64,000 bases of DNA from Zooshikella sp050749885 (GTDB lineage: Bacteria > Pseudomonadota > Gammaproteobacteria > Pseudomonadales > Zooshikellaceae), in NCBI RefSeq assembly GCF_050749885.1, contig NZ_JBOIUB010000006.1, positions 124,001-188,000 on the forward strand, given 5' to 3'. The position numbers and the translations under genes are program-made. Positions within the stretch are counted from its first letter, which is position 1; the number at the start of each line of letters is the position of its first letter. Positions 18,016 through 25,847 of this stretch are shown here, piece after piece. The notes under the pieces are model-generated. The model had not been told where the DNA came from, ran no database searches, and worked only from the letters and a program-made list of their open reading frames with translations.

Positions 18016-18741
18016 ATGCAAACCACGAACTCATCATTGAAACTGATAACACCAGGTGTGCTCACAGTAGGCACACTAGAACAAGTTAAACCAATGTCGT
18101 ATCAGGATAATGAGGGAAACTGGAAAGGTTTTGAAATAGACATTCTTAGGTTCATCGCCGAACATATGAGGCTTGCAATAGAGTTTATCACTTTTCCATT
18201 TGACCATATTTGGTTACGCCCCAAACAAGGGGAATGTGATATAGCATCGGCTGTTCTTACTATACTTCCTGAACGTGCTGCAGAAGGCGCAGCGTTTTCG
18301 CGCCCTATTTTTGAGTTTGGTCAGTCCTTACTTATTCGTACAAGTGACTCACATTATTTTCATACATTACAAGATTTAGCCCATAAAAAAATTGGTGTGG
18401 TTGGAAATACGATGGGTGAAACTTATATACGAGAACATGCCTCTAAAAGTTCACAGATTATACCTTATCAGCGTGCTGAGGATGTTTTAAGAGCGCTTCG
18501 CAACCATGAAATTGATGCTTTTTCTCGTGGAGAACCTTGCAATGGTTATATTGCTCGTCAATATGTTGAGTTCGATATAATCGACATTCAACCGTGTCAG
18601 GAAAAAGTAGGTTTTGCAGTCTCACAAGAAAATAATACCTTACTTGATATCATTAATACTGAAATTAATAACATGAGAGACAATGGGACAATACGTAAAT
18701 TAAGAAAATTTTGGAAAGCTTACAATATTCATTTACTTTAA
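18016..18741 (+). CDS. substrate-binding-protein fold (SBP family 3) lacking a signal peptide
   Basis: About 241 residues with the type-II periplasmic binding protein pattern of amino-acid SBPs: G-V-L-T-V-G-T-L, F-E-I-D-I-L-R-F-I-A-E, C-D-I-A-S-A-V-L-T-I-L-P-E-R, and later I-G-V-V-G-N-T-M-G. Nothing upstream of the first strand could be a signal peptide, whether one starts at ATG 18016 or at the in-frame GTG 17992 inside ovoA. The protein should therefore be cytoplasmic. SBP-fold proteins have been recruited as enzymes (cyclohexadienyl dehydratase) and as cytosolic sensors. Its place between ovoA and a Rieske oxygenase suggests a role with a histidine- or ovothiol-derived compound. This is inference. 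Confidence 0.75.
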   Translation: MQTTNSSLKLITPGVLTVGTLEQVKPMSYQDNEGNWKGFEIDILRFIAEHMRLAIEFITFPFDHIWLRPKQGECDIASAVLTILPERAAEGAAFSRPIFEFGQSLLIRTSDSHYFHTLQDLAHKKIGVVGNTMGETYIREHASKSSQIIPYQRAEDVLRALRNHEIDAFSRGEPCNGYIARQYVEFDIIDIQPCQEKVGFAVSQENNTLLDIINTEINNMRDNGTIRKLRKFWKAYNIHLL

Positions 18742-18786
18742 AAAAGTATGGCAATCCAAGGACCATTATAAATCAAGGAGGTATCC

Positions 18787-19857
18787 ATGCTTGTTGCATC
18801 ACAGCCTGCACTTAGGCATTTTTTTTATCCTGTCTGTCCTATTAACAAGCTAAAAGATGGACCTGTCGAATTTACATTATTAAATCAGTCTATCGTACTT
18901 TGGTTAGATCAAAACAATCAACCTGCTGCGGCGGAAAATCGTTGTTGCCATCGTTGGGCAAAGTTAACCAAAGGTAAAGTTATTGATGGTGCTATTCACT
19001 GTCCCTATCATGGCTGGGCTTTTGCCAATACTGGGCAATGCATTAAGATTCCTCAACATCCTGAAAGACCTATTCCTGCTACCTATTGTTTAAAAACATT
19101 TAAATGCCAACAACGATATGACTATGCTTGGGTGGCACTTGAAGACCCTCTGATGCCTATTCCAGAGGTACCAGAGTTTGAATCAGATGAGTACAGAGTT
19201 ATTCATTTAGAAAATCGTACGTGGCAATGCAGTGCATTGGTTGCTTTAGAGAATATTTTTGACACCGCACATCACCATTTTGTTCACCAATGCTTGGGTG
19301 ATAAGGTAAACCCTGTGCCTATATCACCAACTCTATTAGAGAGCACTCCCTACGGCATGCATTTTAAATCAGATATGTATAATTATGGTAATAATTTACA
19401 ATATAAAGCATGGAATATTGATGATGATGAAATGGTACTAAAACGCGACTTTCATTGGTATATGCCTTTTCTGGTAAAAATGACTTTAACGCTACCTAAT
19501 AATCTTAAAAATGTAACACTGATATCATTTACTCCCATGACAGACTCAAGCTTACAGTGGATTAATTTAGTCATGCGCAATGATACAGAAGAAAATGTTA
19601 AAGCCAGTGATGTCATTCAACTTGGAATGACAATTAGCTATGAAGATCAGGAAATTTTAGAAACCGTAGCACCTGATGTTCCATTAAATATTCACGAACA
19701 ATGTCATATGGAATCGGATCGCCCCTCAATATTAATTCGAAAACGTTTTTCTGCGTTACTCTCTGATTTAGAAGATAACGAGCAAAGAACGCACAATACA
19801 CTAAATATACCTGAGGGCCAGAATACATCATATAAAACAAGACTAAATGTTTATTAA
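18787..19857 (+). CDS. Rieske nonheme-iron oxygenase, alpha-subunit type
   Basis: A 356-residue protein with a complete Rieske cluster site, C53-x-H55 (R-C-C-H-R-W) and C72-x2-H75 (H-C-P-Y-H-G-W), with the usual 16-residue spacing. The catalytic iron site is N-x2-D-x2-H-x4-H (E-N-I-F-D-T-A-H-H-H-F-V-H), and a late aspartate could be the third ligand. Such enzymes hydroxylate, demethylate or desaturate with an external reductase, which is not encoded here. It starts behind a near-perfect AAGGAGGT, 45 bases after the SBP-fold gene, and so completes a three-gene ovoA operon. The likely substrate is unknown. Its closest general relatives act on aromatic acids and sterol-like or quaternary amines. 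Confidence 0.9.
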   Translation: MLVASQPALRHFFYPVCPINKLKDGPVEFTLLNQSIVLWLDQNNQPAAAENRCCHRWAKLTKGKVIDGAIHCPYHGWAFANTGQCIKIPQHPERPIPATYCLKTFKCQQRYDYAWVALEDPLMPIPEVPEFESDEYRVIHLENRTWQCSALVALENIFDTAHHHFVHQCLGDKVNPVPISPTLLESTPYGMHFKSDMYNYGNNLQYKAWNIDDDEMVLKRDFHWYMPFLVKMTLTLPNNLKNVTLISFTPMTDSSLQWINLVMRNDTEENVKASDVIQLGMTISYEDQEILETVAPDVPLNIHEQCHMESDRPSILIRKRFSALLSDLEDNEQRTHNTLNIPEGQNTSYKTRLNVY

Positions 19858-19860
19858 TAC

Positions 19861-20129
19861 TAGGGCCTGTTAACACTATTTGAATATCACTGTTATGACG
19901 GTAAAAGCACTAATCTAGGCGCGAAGTGTGAAGTTTAGTTGTTCTAAATAAACAATGAGCAACAACGAGTAGTGCTTTTACCGTCATCACCCTTCGGGCC
20001 GTGATTATTTTTCCTCCTAGCGGTGTTACACGTCATTTATGTAGAATGACTACACGGCATTCCTTGTGCCTTGCTAAGCGAAAAAATAGTCTACGGCAGT
20101 GGTGATTCAAATAGTGTTAACAGGCCCTA
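19861..20129. mobile_element. 269-bp MITE-like element with nested inverted repeats
   Basis: Bounded by terminal inverted repeats of about 25 bases: the left end begins TAGGGCCTGTTAACACTATT and the right end is its reverse complement, identical through ...TGAAT before diverging. Inside the left half is a second, perfect 17-bp inverted repeat (ATGACGGTAAAAGCACT at 19895-19911, complement at 19972-19988). There is no transposase. It starts four bases after the Rieske stop and ends six bases before the next stop, so it could also serve as a bidirectional terminator. The dinucleotide AC flanks both ends, which is too short to prove a target duplication. Confidence 0.7.
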
Positions 20130-20135
20130 ACTAGC

Positions 20136-21074
20136 TTAATCTTTACAAGAAAACCTTAACCACTCCCGCCAAAGTGGTTCGTTTTCTTTAAACCAACGTT
20201 CAGCGGCCTGTTGGTGTGTTAATTTTTCAACATCAACCCAATATGAAAGTGTTGAAAACTGCTGCCCTGTTAGCTCAATACGTTCAATCAATTGAACTGC
20301 ACAAGGGAGTTTATTTTTAAGTCCAACCCAAACAATTTTTTTTAGCCAGCCATTTTTTGGATTTCCACAGTCATATGTTGAATAGGGGTTTACTCCCCAG
20401 GCTGGATCTATTTCGCACTTTGTATCATATTCAGGAAACTCAACAAATTTTCCCTTATATTTTAACTCTACCCAGTTTGGCGTCCAATTAAATAACACTA
20501 TAGGCTTTTCATTCTGATAGGCATTTTCCAATTCAACCCATAATTCATCTCCATGGCTGACTCTGACAAGATTAAAATTTAAGCCCAACGCTATAATTCT
20601 ATCTGAGTCCGGTTTTTCCCAGGGTCCCCCCAAATAAAGCCCTCTTTGCTCGTCATTACCTTTGGCAAAAATATGAGCACATTTTTTTAACGCGTGCCAG
20701 TCAGGAAGCCCTGGACAAAACTTTTCTACATACTCAGGATACCACCAGTCTTCACGCGTTGTTGCTTGATGATTACCCAAATCAAGAATGCTATGACTTT
20801 CCATTAAATATAAATATTCTTCCTCCATAGTGCCTTGCCATACTTCCATTTGGACATGCACAGTCCCATTGCCAATCTTATACCACTGAGCACTTGTGGG
20901 CATATTAACATACTCAACCTGATATCCCCGATTTTCTAATAATTCTCCAGTTATTATGGATAATACAATTTGTGTCGTCCAATCATTCGTAATGATTTTT
21001 ATGGGGTCATTATTTGCATGCACCGTTGACAGACTTACTACCAACAACATGATTAAAAAAAATTTTTTATTCAT
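20136..21074 (-). CDS. glycine-betaine/proline-betaine-type ABC substrate-binding protein (OpuAC/ProX-like), copy A
   Basis: A secreted binding protein with a signal peptide (N-K-K-F-F-L-I-M-L-L-V-V then V-H-A-N). OpuAC-family features include N-D-W-T-T-Q-I near the mature start, V-Q-M-E-V-W-Q-G-T-M, R-E-D-W-W-Y-P, C-P-G-L-P-D-W, G-P-W-E-K-P-D and F-N-W-T-P-N-W. The tryptophans would form the aromatic cage for a quaternary amine. I take the ATG at 21074, which overlaps the end of the upstream paralogue by eight bases, over an earlier in-frame codon at 21092. No permease or ATPase is adjacent, so it must dock on a transporter elsewhere or act as a sensor component. Confidence 0.88.
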   Translation of the reverse strand: MNKKFFLIMLLVVSLSTVHANNDPIKIITNDWTTQIVLSIITGELLENRGYQVEYVNMPTSAQWYKIGNGTVHVQMEVWQGTMEEEYLYLMESHSILDLGNHQATTREDWWYPEYVEKFCPGLPDWHALKKCAHIFAKGNDEQRGLYLGGPWEKPDSDRIIALGLNFNLVRVSHGDELWVELENAYQNEKPIVLFNWTPNWVELKYKGKFVEFPEYDTKCEIDPAWGVNPYSTYDCGNPKNGWLKKIVWVGLKNKLPCAVQLIERIELTGQQFSTLSYWVDVEKLTHQQAAERWFKENEPLWREWLRFSCKD

Positions 21075-22020
21075 CAAAACATGACCTATCAATCCAAGTC
21101 TTCCATATTTGCTTATTCTCTGTTAACCATTTATCTGCAGCAGCTTCATAGCGCATTCCATCAATATCGACCCAATAACTAAATGTAGCTATTTCAGTAT
21201 TATTAAACGAGATATTCTTAATCATATTTAAAGCACACGGATATGCCTTTAATCCTTTCCAAGCGATTTTTTTTAGCCATCCATTCTTTGGATTACCACA
21301 ATCATAAGTAAAGTACATGTTAACCCCCCAGAGTGGATCACTTTCGCACTCAGGGTGATGTTCAGGAAACTCAATAAATTTCCCTTTATACTTTATTTCT
21401 ACCCAGTTTGGCGTCCAGTTGAATAGTAGTATTGGCCTACGTTCTTCATAAGCCTGCTTAAGCTTATCACCTAGTTCATCACCATGCTTTGCCCGTATAA
21501 TATCAAAGTTAAGCCCCAAAGCTCTTATTCTTGCAGCATCAGGCTTTTCCCAAGGTCCACCAAGATAAATACCCCGTAAACTATCTGCACTTTTTGCAAA
21601 AATATGACTACATTTTTTTAGTGCTTTCCAATCAGGAAGCCCAGGGCACAATTTTTCGACATAATCAGGATACCACCAATCTTCTCTTGTACTAGCCTCA
21701 TGGTTACCAGCATCAATTATCTTATTATGTTGTAATAAATGGAGATACTGCTTTTCCATAGTCCCTTGCCATACTTCCATCTGGACATGAACTAATCCTC
21801 GACTTATTTTATACCATTGGGCTGCAGTCGGTAGTTTTATATACTTTACCGTATACCCAAACTGAGACAGTAATTTACCTGTAATGTATGATTGTACTAA
21901 CTGACTGGTCCAGTCATTCAGTATCACTTTGACAGGGCCAATTTTACTTTTATCCTCACTTGCACATAGGTTAACTGTGAGAAAAATCAAACCATACAAT
22001 AACTTTTTATTACTATTCAT
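21067..22020 (-). CDS. glycine-betaine-type ABC substrate-binding protein, copy B
   Basis: Second paralogue, first gene of a two-gene operon with copy A. The signal peptide is visible (N-S-N-K-K-L-L-Y-G-L-I-F-L, cleavage near L-C-A-S). It shares V-Q-M-E-V-W-Q-G-T-M, R-E-D-W-W-Y-P, C-P-G-L-P-D-W-K-A-L-K-K-C and F-N-W-T-P-N-W with copies A and C, so all three arose by duplication. ATG 22020 is preferred over a GTG three codons earlier. Two conserved cysteines could form a disulphide. The ligand is probably a betaine or related amine. The cage residues are kept, although surrounding residues differ enough to allow different specificities. Confidence 0.87.
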   Translation of the reverse strand: MNSNKKLLYGLIFLTVNLCASEDKSKIGPVKVILNDWTSQLVQSYITGKLLSQFGYTVKYIKLPTAAQWYKISRGLVHVQMEVWQGTMEKQYLHLLQHNKIIDAGNHEASTREDWWYPDYVEKLCPGLPDWKALKKCSHIFAKSADSLRGIYLGGPWEKPDAARIRALGLNFDIIRAKHGDELGDKLKQAYEERRPILLFNWTPNWVEIKYKGKFIEFPEHHPECESDPLWGVNMYFTYDCGNPKNGWLKKIAWKGLKAYPCALNMIKNISFNNTEIATFSYWVDIDGMRYEAAADKWLTENKQIWKTWIDRSCFDE

Positions 22021-22203
22021 TAACAACACTTTTAATCAATGCCAATACGCTATTTGAACCCTAGAACACTACTTCCATTATTAACCACCGTAAATCATAT
22101 ATATCCTTATCGCTTTACGATTACCTATATATCTTCCTATATTAACTAATTAGTAGCTTAATCTGCTCTATAATAAAACAAGCTCTCATGATCACTGGCT
22201 GCC

Positions 22204-23160
22204 ATGAAATCTCTTAATCCTAGTTTAGCTTGTGTTACCTCACTCCTACTCTCTTTTATGTTAGTGAGTCCTGCTTATGCCAATAATAAATCTGTATCAA
22301 TTATGTTGAATGAATGGAGCAGTCAAATTATCATCTCTAATATTTACGCCAAATTACTAAAGAAAAAATCTATCCCTTATACATTTACCGACGTTCCTTC
22401 TGACACACAGTGGTATCATCTTGCAAGAGGCAATACACATGTTCAAGTAGAAGTCTGGCAAGGCAGTATGGAGCATGATTTCAATAAACTTCTAAAACAA
22501 GGCAAGATAATCGATGTTGGCAATCATGATGCTATTACACGCGAGGGCTGGTGGTACCCAGTCTATGTAAAATCACTTTGTCCTGGTTTACCTGATTGGA
22601 AAGCACTAAAAAAGTGCTCAACTATTTTTTCTGTTGATAGTGTGTCTGAAAAAGGAACCTTTATTCGTGGTCCCTGGGGAGATGATGCATCCAGAATAAG
22701 AGCTTTGGGGCTTAATTTCAATCTCTTAAAGGTATATCATAGTGATGAGCTCTGGCGTATACTTGAACGTTTTTATGCACAAAAACGTCCTGTCGTTATT
22801 ATTAATTGGACCCCCAACTGGGTAACAAAATACTACAAAGGAGAATTTATAACATTTCCTAAATATGCCCCAGAATGTACAACAAATCCTAAATGGGGAA
22901 TAAACCCTTATTATAGCCATGACTGTGATTATCCTTTACAGGGATGGCTTAAAAAAGCCGCTTGGGCTGGACTGCCAAACATAAGTGAGTGTGCCTTTAA
23001 GATACTTCAACAACTTAACTTTAATAATCCGATGATTGAGGAACTCACAGAATGGTCAGATAAAGATAAGCTCACATATAAACAGGCTGCACAGCGGTGG
23101 ATTAATAAATATGAAGCTATCTGGCAAAAATGGCTCTCAACAGCATGCCCCCGAAATTAA
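22204..23160 (+). CDS. glycine-betaine-type ABC substrate-binding protein, copy C (divergent)
   Basis: Third paralogue, on the opposite strand from copies A and B and separated from B by a 174-bp divergent spacer. It has a clear signal peptide (hydrophobic A-C-V-T-S-L-L-L-S-F-M-L, then A-Y-A-N). Conserved family motifs are V-Q-V-E-V-W-Q-G-S-M, R-E-G-W-W-Y-P, C-P-G-L-P-D-W-K-A-L-K-K-C and I-N-W-T-P-N-W. It differs from A and B in the central part (G-P-W-G-D-D-A-S-R in place of G-P-W-E-K-P-D), so ligand preference may differ. It overlaps the end of the convergent SBP gene by four bases. No transporter genes are nearby. Confidence 0.87.
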   Translation: MKSLNPSLACVTSLLLSFMLVSPAYANNKSVSIMLNEWSSQIIISNIYAKLLKKKSIPYTFTDVPSDTQWYHLARGNTHVQVEVWQGSMEHDFNKLLKQGKIIDVGNHDAITREGWWYPVYVKSLCPGLPDWKALKKCSTIFSVDSVSEKGTFIRGPWGDDASRIRALGLNFNLLKVYHSDELWRILERFYAQKRPVVIINWTPNWVTKYYKGEFITFPKYAPECTTNPKWGINPYYSHDCDYPLQGWLKKAAWAGLPNISECAFKILQQLNFNNPMIEELTEWSDKDKLTYKQAAQRWINKYEAIWQKWLSTACPRN

Positions 23161-23996
23161 TTATTACTTATTTTTTGAGTATCCCATTTTTCAATATATG
23201 CTTGGTACTGACCTTCTTTTTTCATTTTTCGCAATGTGATATCAAATTGATCACGAATTTTTGTCAATTTTCTTGTTTTTGAAAACACCATAAAGCTTGG
23301 TGTAACTTGCACATCAGGTTGTATTCGCTCAATAGGCTGTAGAGGGAACTCAATTAAGATTTTTCGATACAGGTAAGGCGTACTAAATAAGTCTCCTACT
23401 AAGACATCAATACCGCCTCGCTCCAATAAGAGTATTAAGTCACGCGGTCTCGTTTTACTTATTAATTTAGTAAATACTCCTTCAGCAACTAAATGATCAA
23501 ATACTGGACCATAGCTAAAATCCTGCCGCACCCCTAGTCGATAATTTGCTAATGAAGATAAGTCACCACTGTAGTTAATCTTGTGGCCTTGTCTAATAAA
23601 TAAAGTCACGACTTCCTGCATAAGCACTTCTTGTGAGTAATCTAAATAAGCCGTACGTTCTTCTTTATAAAGCACTTGGAATGCACCATCCAATTTACCT
23701 TCCTTCAACGACTTTAAAATACGAGACCAAGGCATAACTCTTATAACGATAGGTTGCTGTATTGAGCTAAAAATATGGTTAACCAGGCTAACAGTAATAC
23801 CATCAATATTCCCCTCACTATTCATATAATGATAAGGAGGGTATTCCAAGGTACCTATCGTTAATGGCCCTTTTTGTTGTTCTCCCTTAGCCTGAAAGAC
23901 CATACTAGTGTTTAATATCAAACTCAGGCTCATTAGCTTTAGTAACCTTGACCTCATCCACCATAGCCCTAGTGTATTCATAGCTGTCAGTAACAA
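23157..23996 (-). CDS. extracellular solute-binding protein, family 3
   Basis: A 279-residue amino-acid-type SBP. The mature part begins L-T-I-G-T-L-E-Y-P-P-Y, followed by G-I-T-V-S-L-V-N-H-I-F and P-W-S-R-I-L-K-S-L-K-E-G-K-L-D-G-A-F, the usual lobe-1 pattern. A hydrophobic N-terminal stretch (L-M-S-L-S-L-I-L-N, then F-Q-A-K) is the signal peptide. ATG codons at 23981 and 23957 are alternative starts, and the latter would give a signal peptide of normal length. It is convergent with betaine SBP copy C. No permease is present, as with the other SBPs of this region. Ligand unknown. Confidence 0.8.
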   Translation of the reverse strand: MLLTAMNTLGLWWMRSRLLKLMSLSLILNTSMVFQAKGEQQKGPLTIGTLEYPPYHYMNSEGNIDGITVSLVNHIFSSIQQPIVIRVMPWSRILKSLKEGKLDGAFQVLYKEERTAYLDYSQEVLMQEVVTLFIRQGHKINYSGDLSSLANYRLGVRQDFSYGPVFDHLVAEGVFTKLISKTRPRDLILLLERGGIDVLVGDLFSTPYLYRKILIEFPLQPIERIQPDVQVTPSFMVFSKTRKLTKIRDQFDITLRKMKKEGQYQAYIEKWDTQKISNN

Positions 23997-24034
23997 CCCG
24001 TCTAAAAGAAATGCTCATTTTTTTTCATCGTAAA

Positions 24035-24063
24035 CTTGAAAATGAATATATCACCCCCACTTT
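24035..24063 (+). promoter_or_regulatory. sigma-32 (heat-shock) type promoter for the hsp20 gene
   Basis: CTTGAA (24035-24040), a 14-base spacer, then CCCCACTTT (24055-24063). This closely fits the RpoH consensus CTTGAA-N13/15-CCCCATNT. It points at the small heat-shock gene and would give a 5' leader of about 165 bases, enough for the thermometer hairpin described below. Confidence 0.65.
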
Positions 24064-24206
24064 AAGATTAGCGTAATTGCTCATAGAGAATTACGTGTAC
24101 TTTCAGTGACAGCAGAAATAAGTCATGAAAGTTATTTAATCAGGCTTGATCATGAGATGAGCCGAACGCCCTGTTCTTGGAATATTTACCCAAGTAAAGG
24201 TTACAT

Positions 24207-24231
24207 CATATTGCTTAAATAAAAGGATATG
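24207..24231 (+). promoter_or_regulatory. ROSE-like RNA thermometer hairpin over the hsp20 Shine-Dalgarno
   Basis: The sequence pairs CATAT (24207-24211) with ATATG (24227-24231), then T-G-C-T-T (24212-24216) against AAGG (24223-24226). The G is left unpaired and a U-G wobble forms next to it, around a six-base loop. This is the hallmark U-U-G-C-U opposite AAGGA of ROSE elements, which hide the ribosome site at low temperature and melt on heating. The masked Shine-Dalgarno (AAGGA, 24223-24227) is eight bases from the ATG at 24236. Confidence 0.6.
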
Positions 24232-24235
24232 TATC

Positions 24236-24694
24236 ATGCATAAATTTGATTTCACACCTTTATATCGCTCAGCTATCGGTTTTGACCATATTTTTAACTT
24301 ACTAGACTCAGCCACTCGTGTTGAGCAAGGTCAGCCAAGCTATCCCCCTTATAATATTGAACTGCTTGGTGAAGATCGTTATCGCATCACTATGGCAGTA
24401 GCGGGTTTTACGCAACAAGAATTGTCTATTGTCAGCGAACAAAACACCTTACTGATCACGGGTAAAAAGGCTGAAGAAAAAGAGCAACGTCAATTTCTTC
24501 ATCAGGGTATTGCTGGTCGTAGCTTTGAACGTCGCTTCCAATTGGCAGACCATATTCAGGTCGTCAATGCCTCATTAGAGAATGGACTGTTACATGTAGA
24601 ACTCGTCCGAGAGATTCCAGAAGCGATGAAAGCAAAACAAATTCCCATCGCTGCCAACAATGCAGAAAGTAACCTCATAGAACAAAACGGCTAG
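24236..24694 (+). CDS. small heat-shock protein, Hsp20/IbpA family
   Basis: A 152-residue alpha-crystallin-domain chaperone. The start has the IbpA-like F-D-F-T-P-L-Y-R-S-A-I-G-F-D. The domain covers about residues 35-130, with Y-R-I-T-M-A-V-A-G-F, L-L-I-T-G-K-K and G-L-L-H-V-E-L. It binds unfolding proteins and holds them for DnaK/ClpB. Both a sigma-32-type promoter and a ROSE-like hairpin precede it, so control is probably at transcription and translation. It appears to be a single-gene unit followed by a hairpin. Confidence 0.93.
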   Translation: MHKFDFTPLYRSAIGFDHIFNLLDSATRVEQGQPSYPPYNIELLGEDRYRITMAVAGFTQQELSIVSEQNTLLITGKKAEEKEQRQFLHQGIAGRSFERRFQLADHIQVVNASLENGLLHVELVREIPEAMKAKQIPIAANNAESNLIEQNG

Positions 24695-24708
24695 TTGCTC
24701 AGCATAAT

Positions 24709-24733
24709 GCAGGAAGCGCTACAGCGCTCCTGC
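24709..24733 (+). terminator. hairpin after hsp20
   Basis: GCAGGAAGCGCT pairs with AGCGCTCCTGC, one base bulged, around a two-base spacer 15 bases after the hsp20 stop. The stem is strong and GC-rich, but it is followed by AATCAATA, not a run of T, so it could be an RNA-stabilising 3' hairpin as much as a terminator. Confidence 0.45.
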
Positions 24734-24886
24734 AATCAATAAGAACGCTCTGTTTTTTCACGTATTTCTCTCCAATACTGCCTTGCAATCTACAGGCTAG
24801 TTCCTCGCACTAAGATTTTTCTACATCCTGGATAGCAAGTCGCTTCCTCTCACTGCTCACGCTTGTAAACACATTCCACGCAAAGA

Positions 24887-24916
24887 TTGGCACTTAAGAA
24901 CATGAGCCACTATAAT
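24887..24916 (+). promoter_or_regulatory. sigma-70 promoter of ppa
   Basis: TTGGCA (24887-24892) and TATAAT (24911-24916) are 18 bases apart, about 100 bases before the ppa start. The -10 is a perfect consensus and the -35 has one mismatch. The spacer 24695-25018 holds no other recognisable feature apart from the hsp20 hairpin. Confidence 0.6.
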
Positions 24917-25018
24917 CTGCGCCCAGGTTTAACCGCAATAAGCGGCTTAAGGCTCAGCCAAGCAGCATGAGTACTCACCGCCTAACATTAAATTACTGTC
25001 TACTTTAGGAAGCAACAT

Positions 25019-25549
25019 ATGAGTTACGATACTATTCCTCCTGGCAAAGACACACCAAATGACATCTACGTTGCCATTGAAATTCCCGCTAACAGCAGTG
25101 CGCCAGTGAAGTATGAAATCGACAAAGACAGTAATCAGGTATTTGTCGATCGTTTTATGGCAACGCCCATGTTCTATCCAGCCAACTACGGTTACATCCC
25201 ACAAACATTGGCAGATGACGGAGACCCATTAGATGTCTTAGTGGTTACACCTTATCCTGTAACTATTGGTTCTGTAATCCGCTGCCGTCCCGTTGGTGTA
25301 CTCAACATGAAAGACGAAAGTGGTGAAGACGCTAAGCTGGTTGCTGTTCCTCATGACAAGCTGACCCCTCTTTATCAACACGTTAAAGAATACACTGACC
25401 TTCCAGCCCTGCTGATTAAGCAAATTGAGCACTTCTTTGAAAACTACAAAGATCTGGAAGAAGGCAAATGGGTGAAAATTGATAACTGGGAAGGTAGTGA
25501 AGCGGCTAAAAAGGCTATTGTTGACTCAATTGCTGCTTACAAAAAATAA
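25019..25549 (+). CDS. ppa: inorganic pyrophosphatase
   Basis: A 176-residue family I soluble pyrophosphatase of normal length. The signature D-G-D-P-L-D-V-L-V carries the metal-binding aspartates. Also present are N-Y-G-Y-I-P-Q-T, the early E-I-P-A-N-S family strand and K-W-V-K-I-D-N-W near the end. It hydrolyses PPi in the cytoplasm and drives biosynthetic reactions forward. The start has AGGAAGCAACAT in front. It is a single transcription unit with its own promoter. Confidence 0.97.
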   Translation: MSYDTIPPGKDTPNDIYVAIEIPANSSAPVKYEIDKDSNQVFVDRFMATPMFYPANYGYIPQTLADDGDPLDVLVVTPYPVTIGSVIRCRPVGVLNMKDESGEDAKLVAVPHDKLTPLYQHVKEYTDLPALLIKQIEHFFENYKDLEEGKWVKIDNWEGSEAAKKAIVDSIAAYKK

Positions 25550-25606
25550 TCATACCCTTCGCATTGAGTATAAGCTCAGCCCTTTTATACTGATTGTGAA
25601 TAGTTT

Positions 25607-25634
25607 ATGTATACCCTTACTGAAGGGTATACAT
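25607..25634. terminator. perfect 12-bp inverted repeat after ppa
   Basis: ATGTATACCCTT, loop ACTG, AAGGGTATACAT: a perfect palindromic hairpin about 60 bases after the ppa stop. There is no immediate T-run (AAAAATAAC follows), so termination is probable but not certain. The remaining 200 bases up to the A2M gene show no other clear element. Confidence 0.5.
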
Positions 25635-25847
25635 AAAAATAACAAACCCTCTTTTTAAAATAATATATACTTCCGCACTATACTCGGTCTACCAGAAAAC
25701 AAGTGCTAAAAATTGCGCTCTGGTTCAGATTCGCACCCTATATCCTCCGTAATGGGTATAAGATTTAGAAAGCTGAATTTTAAAAGCTTAAGCGTTTCTA
25801 GGCGCATACAATTTATCCCATCCAATGACAAACACTAGGGAAGAACT

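Noticed and set aside
22169..22174. TATAAT upstream of the third betaine SBP as a promoter
   Set aside because: The -10 is perfect, but nothing near the expected -35 position resembles TTGACA, so it is not listed as a feature.
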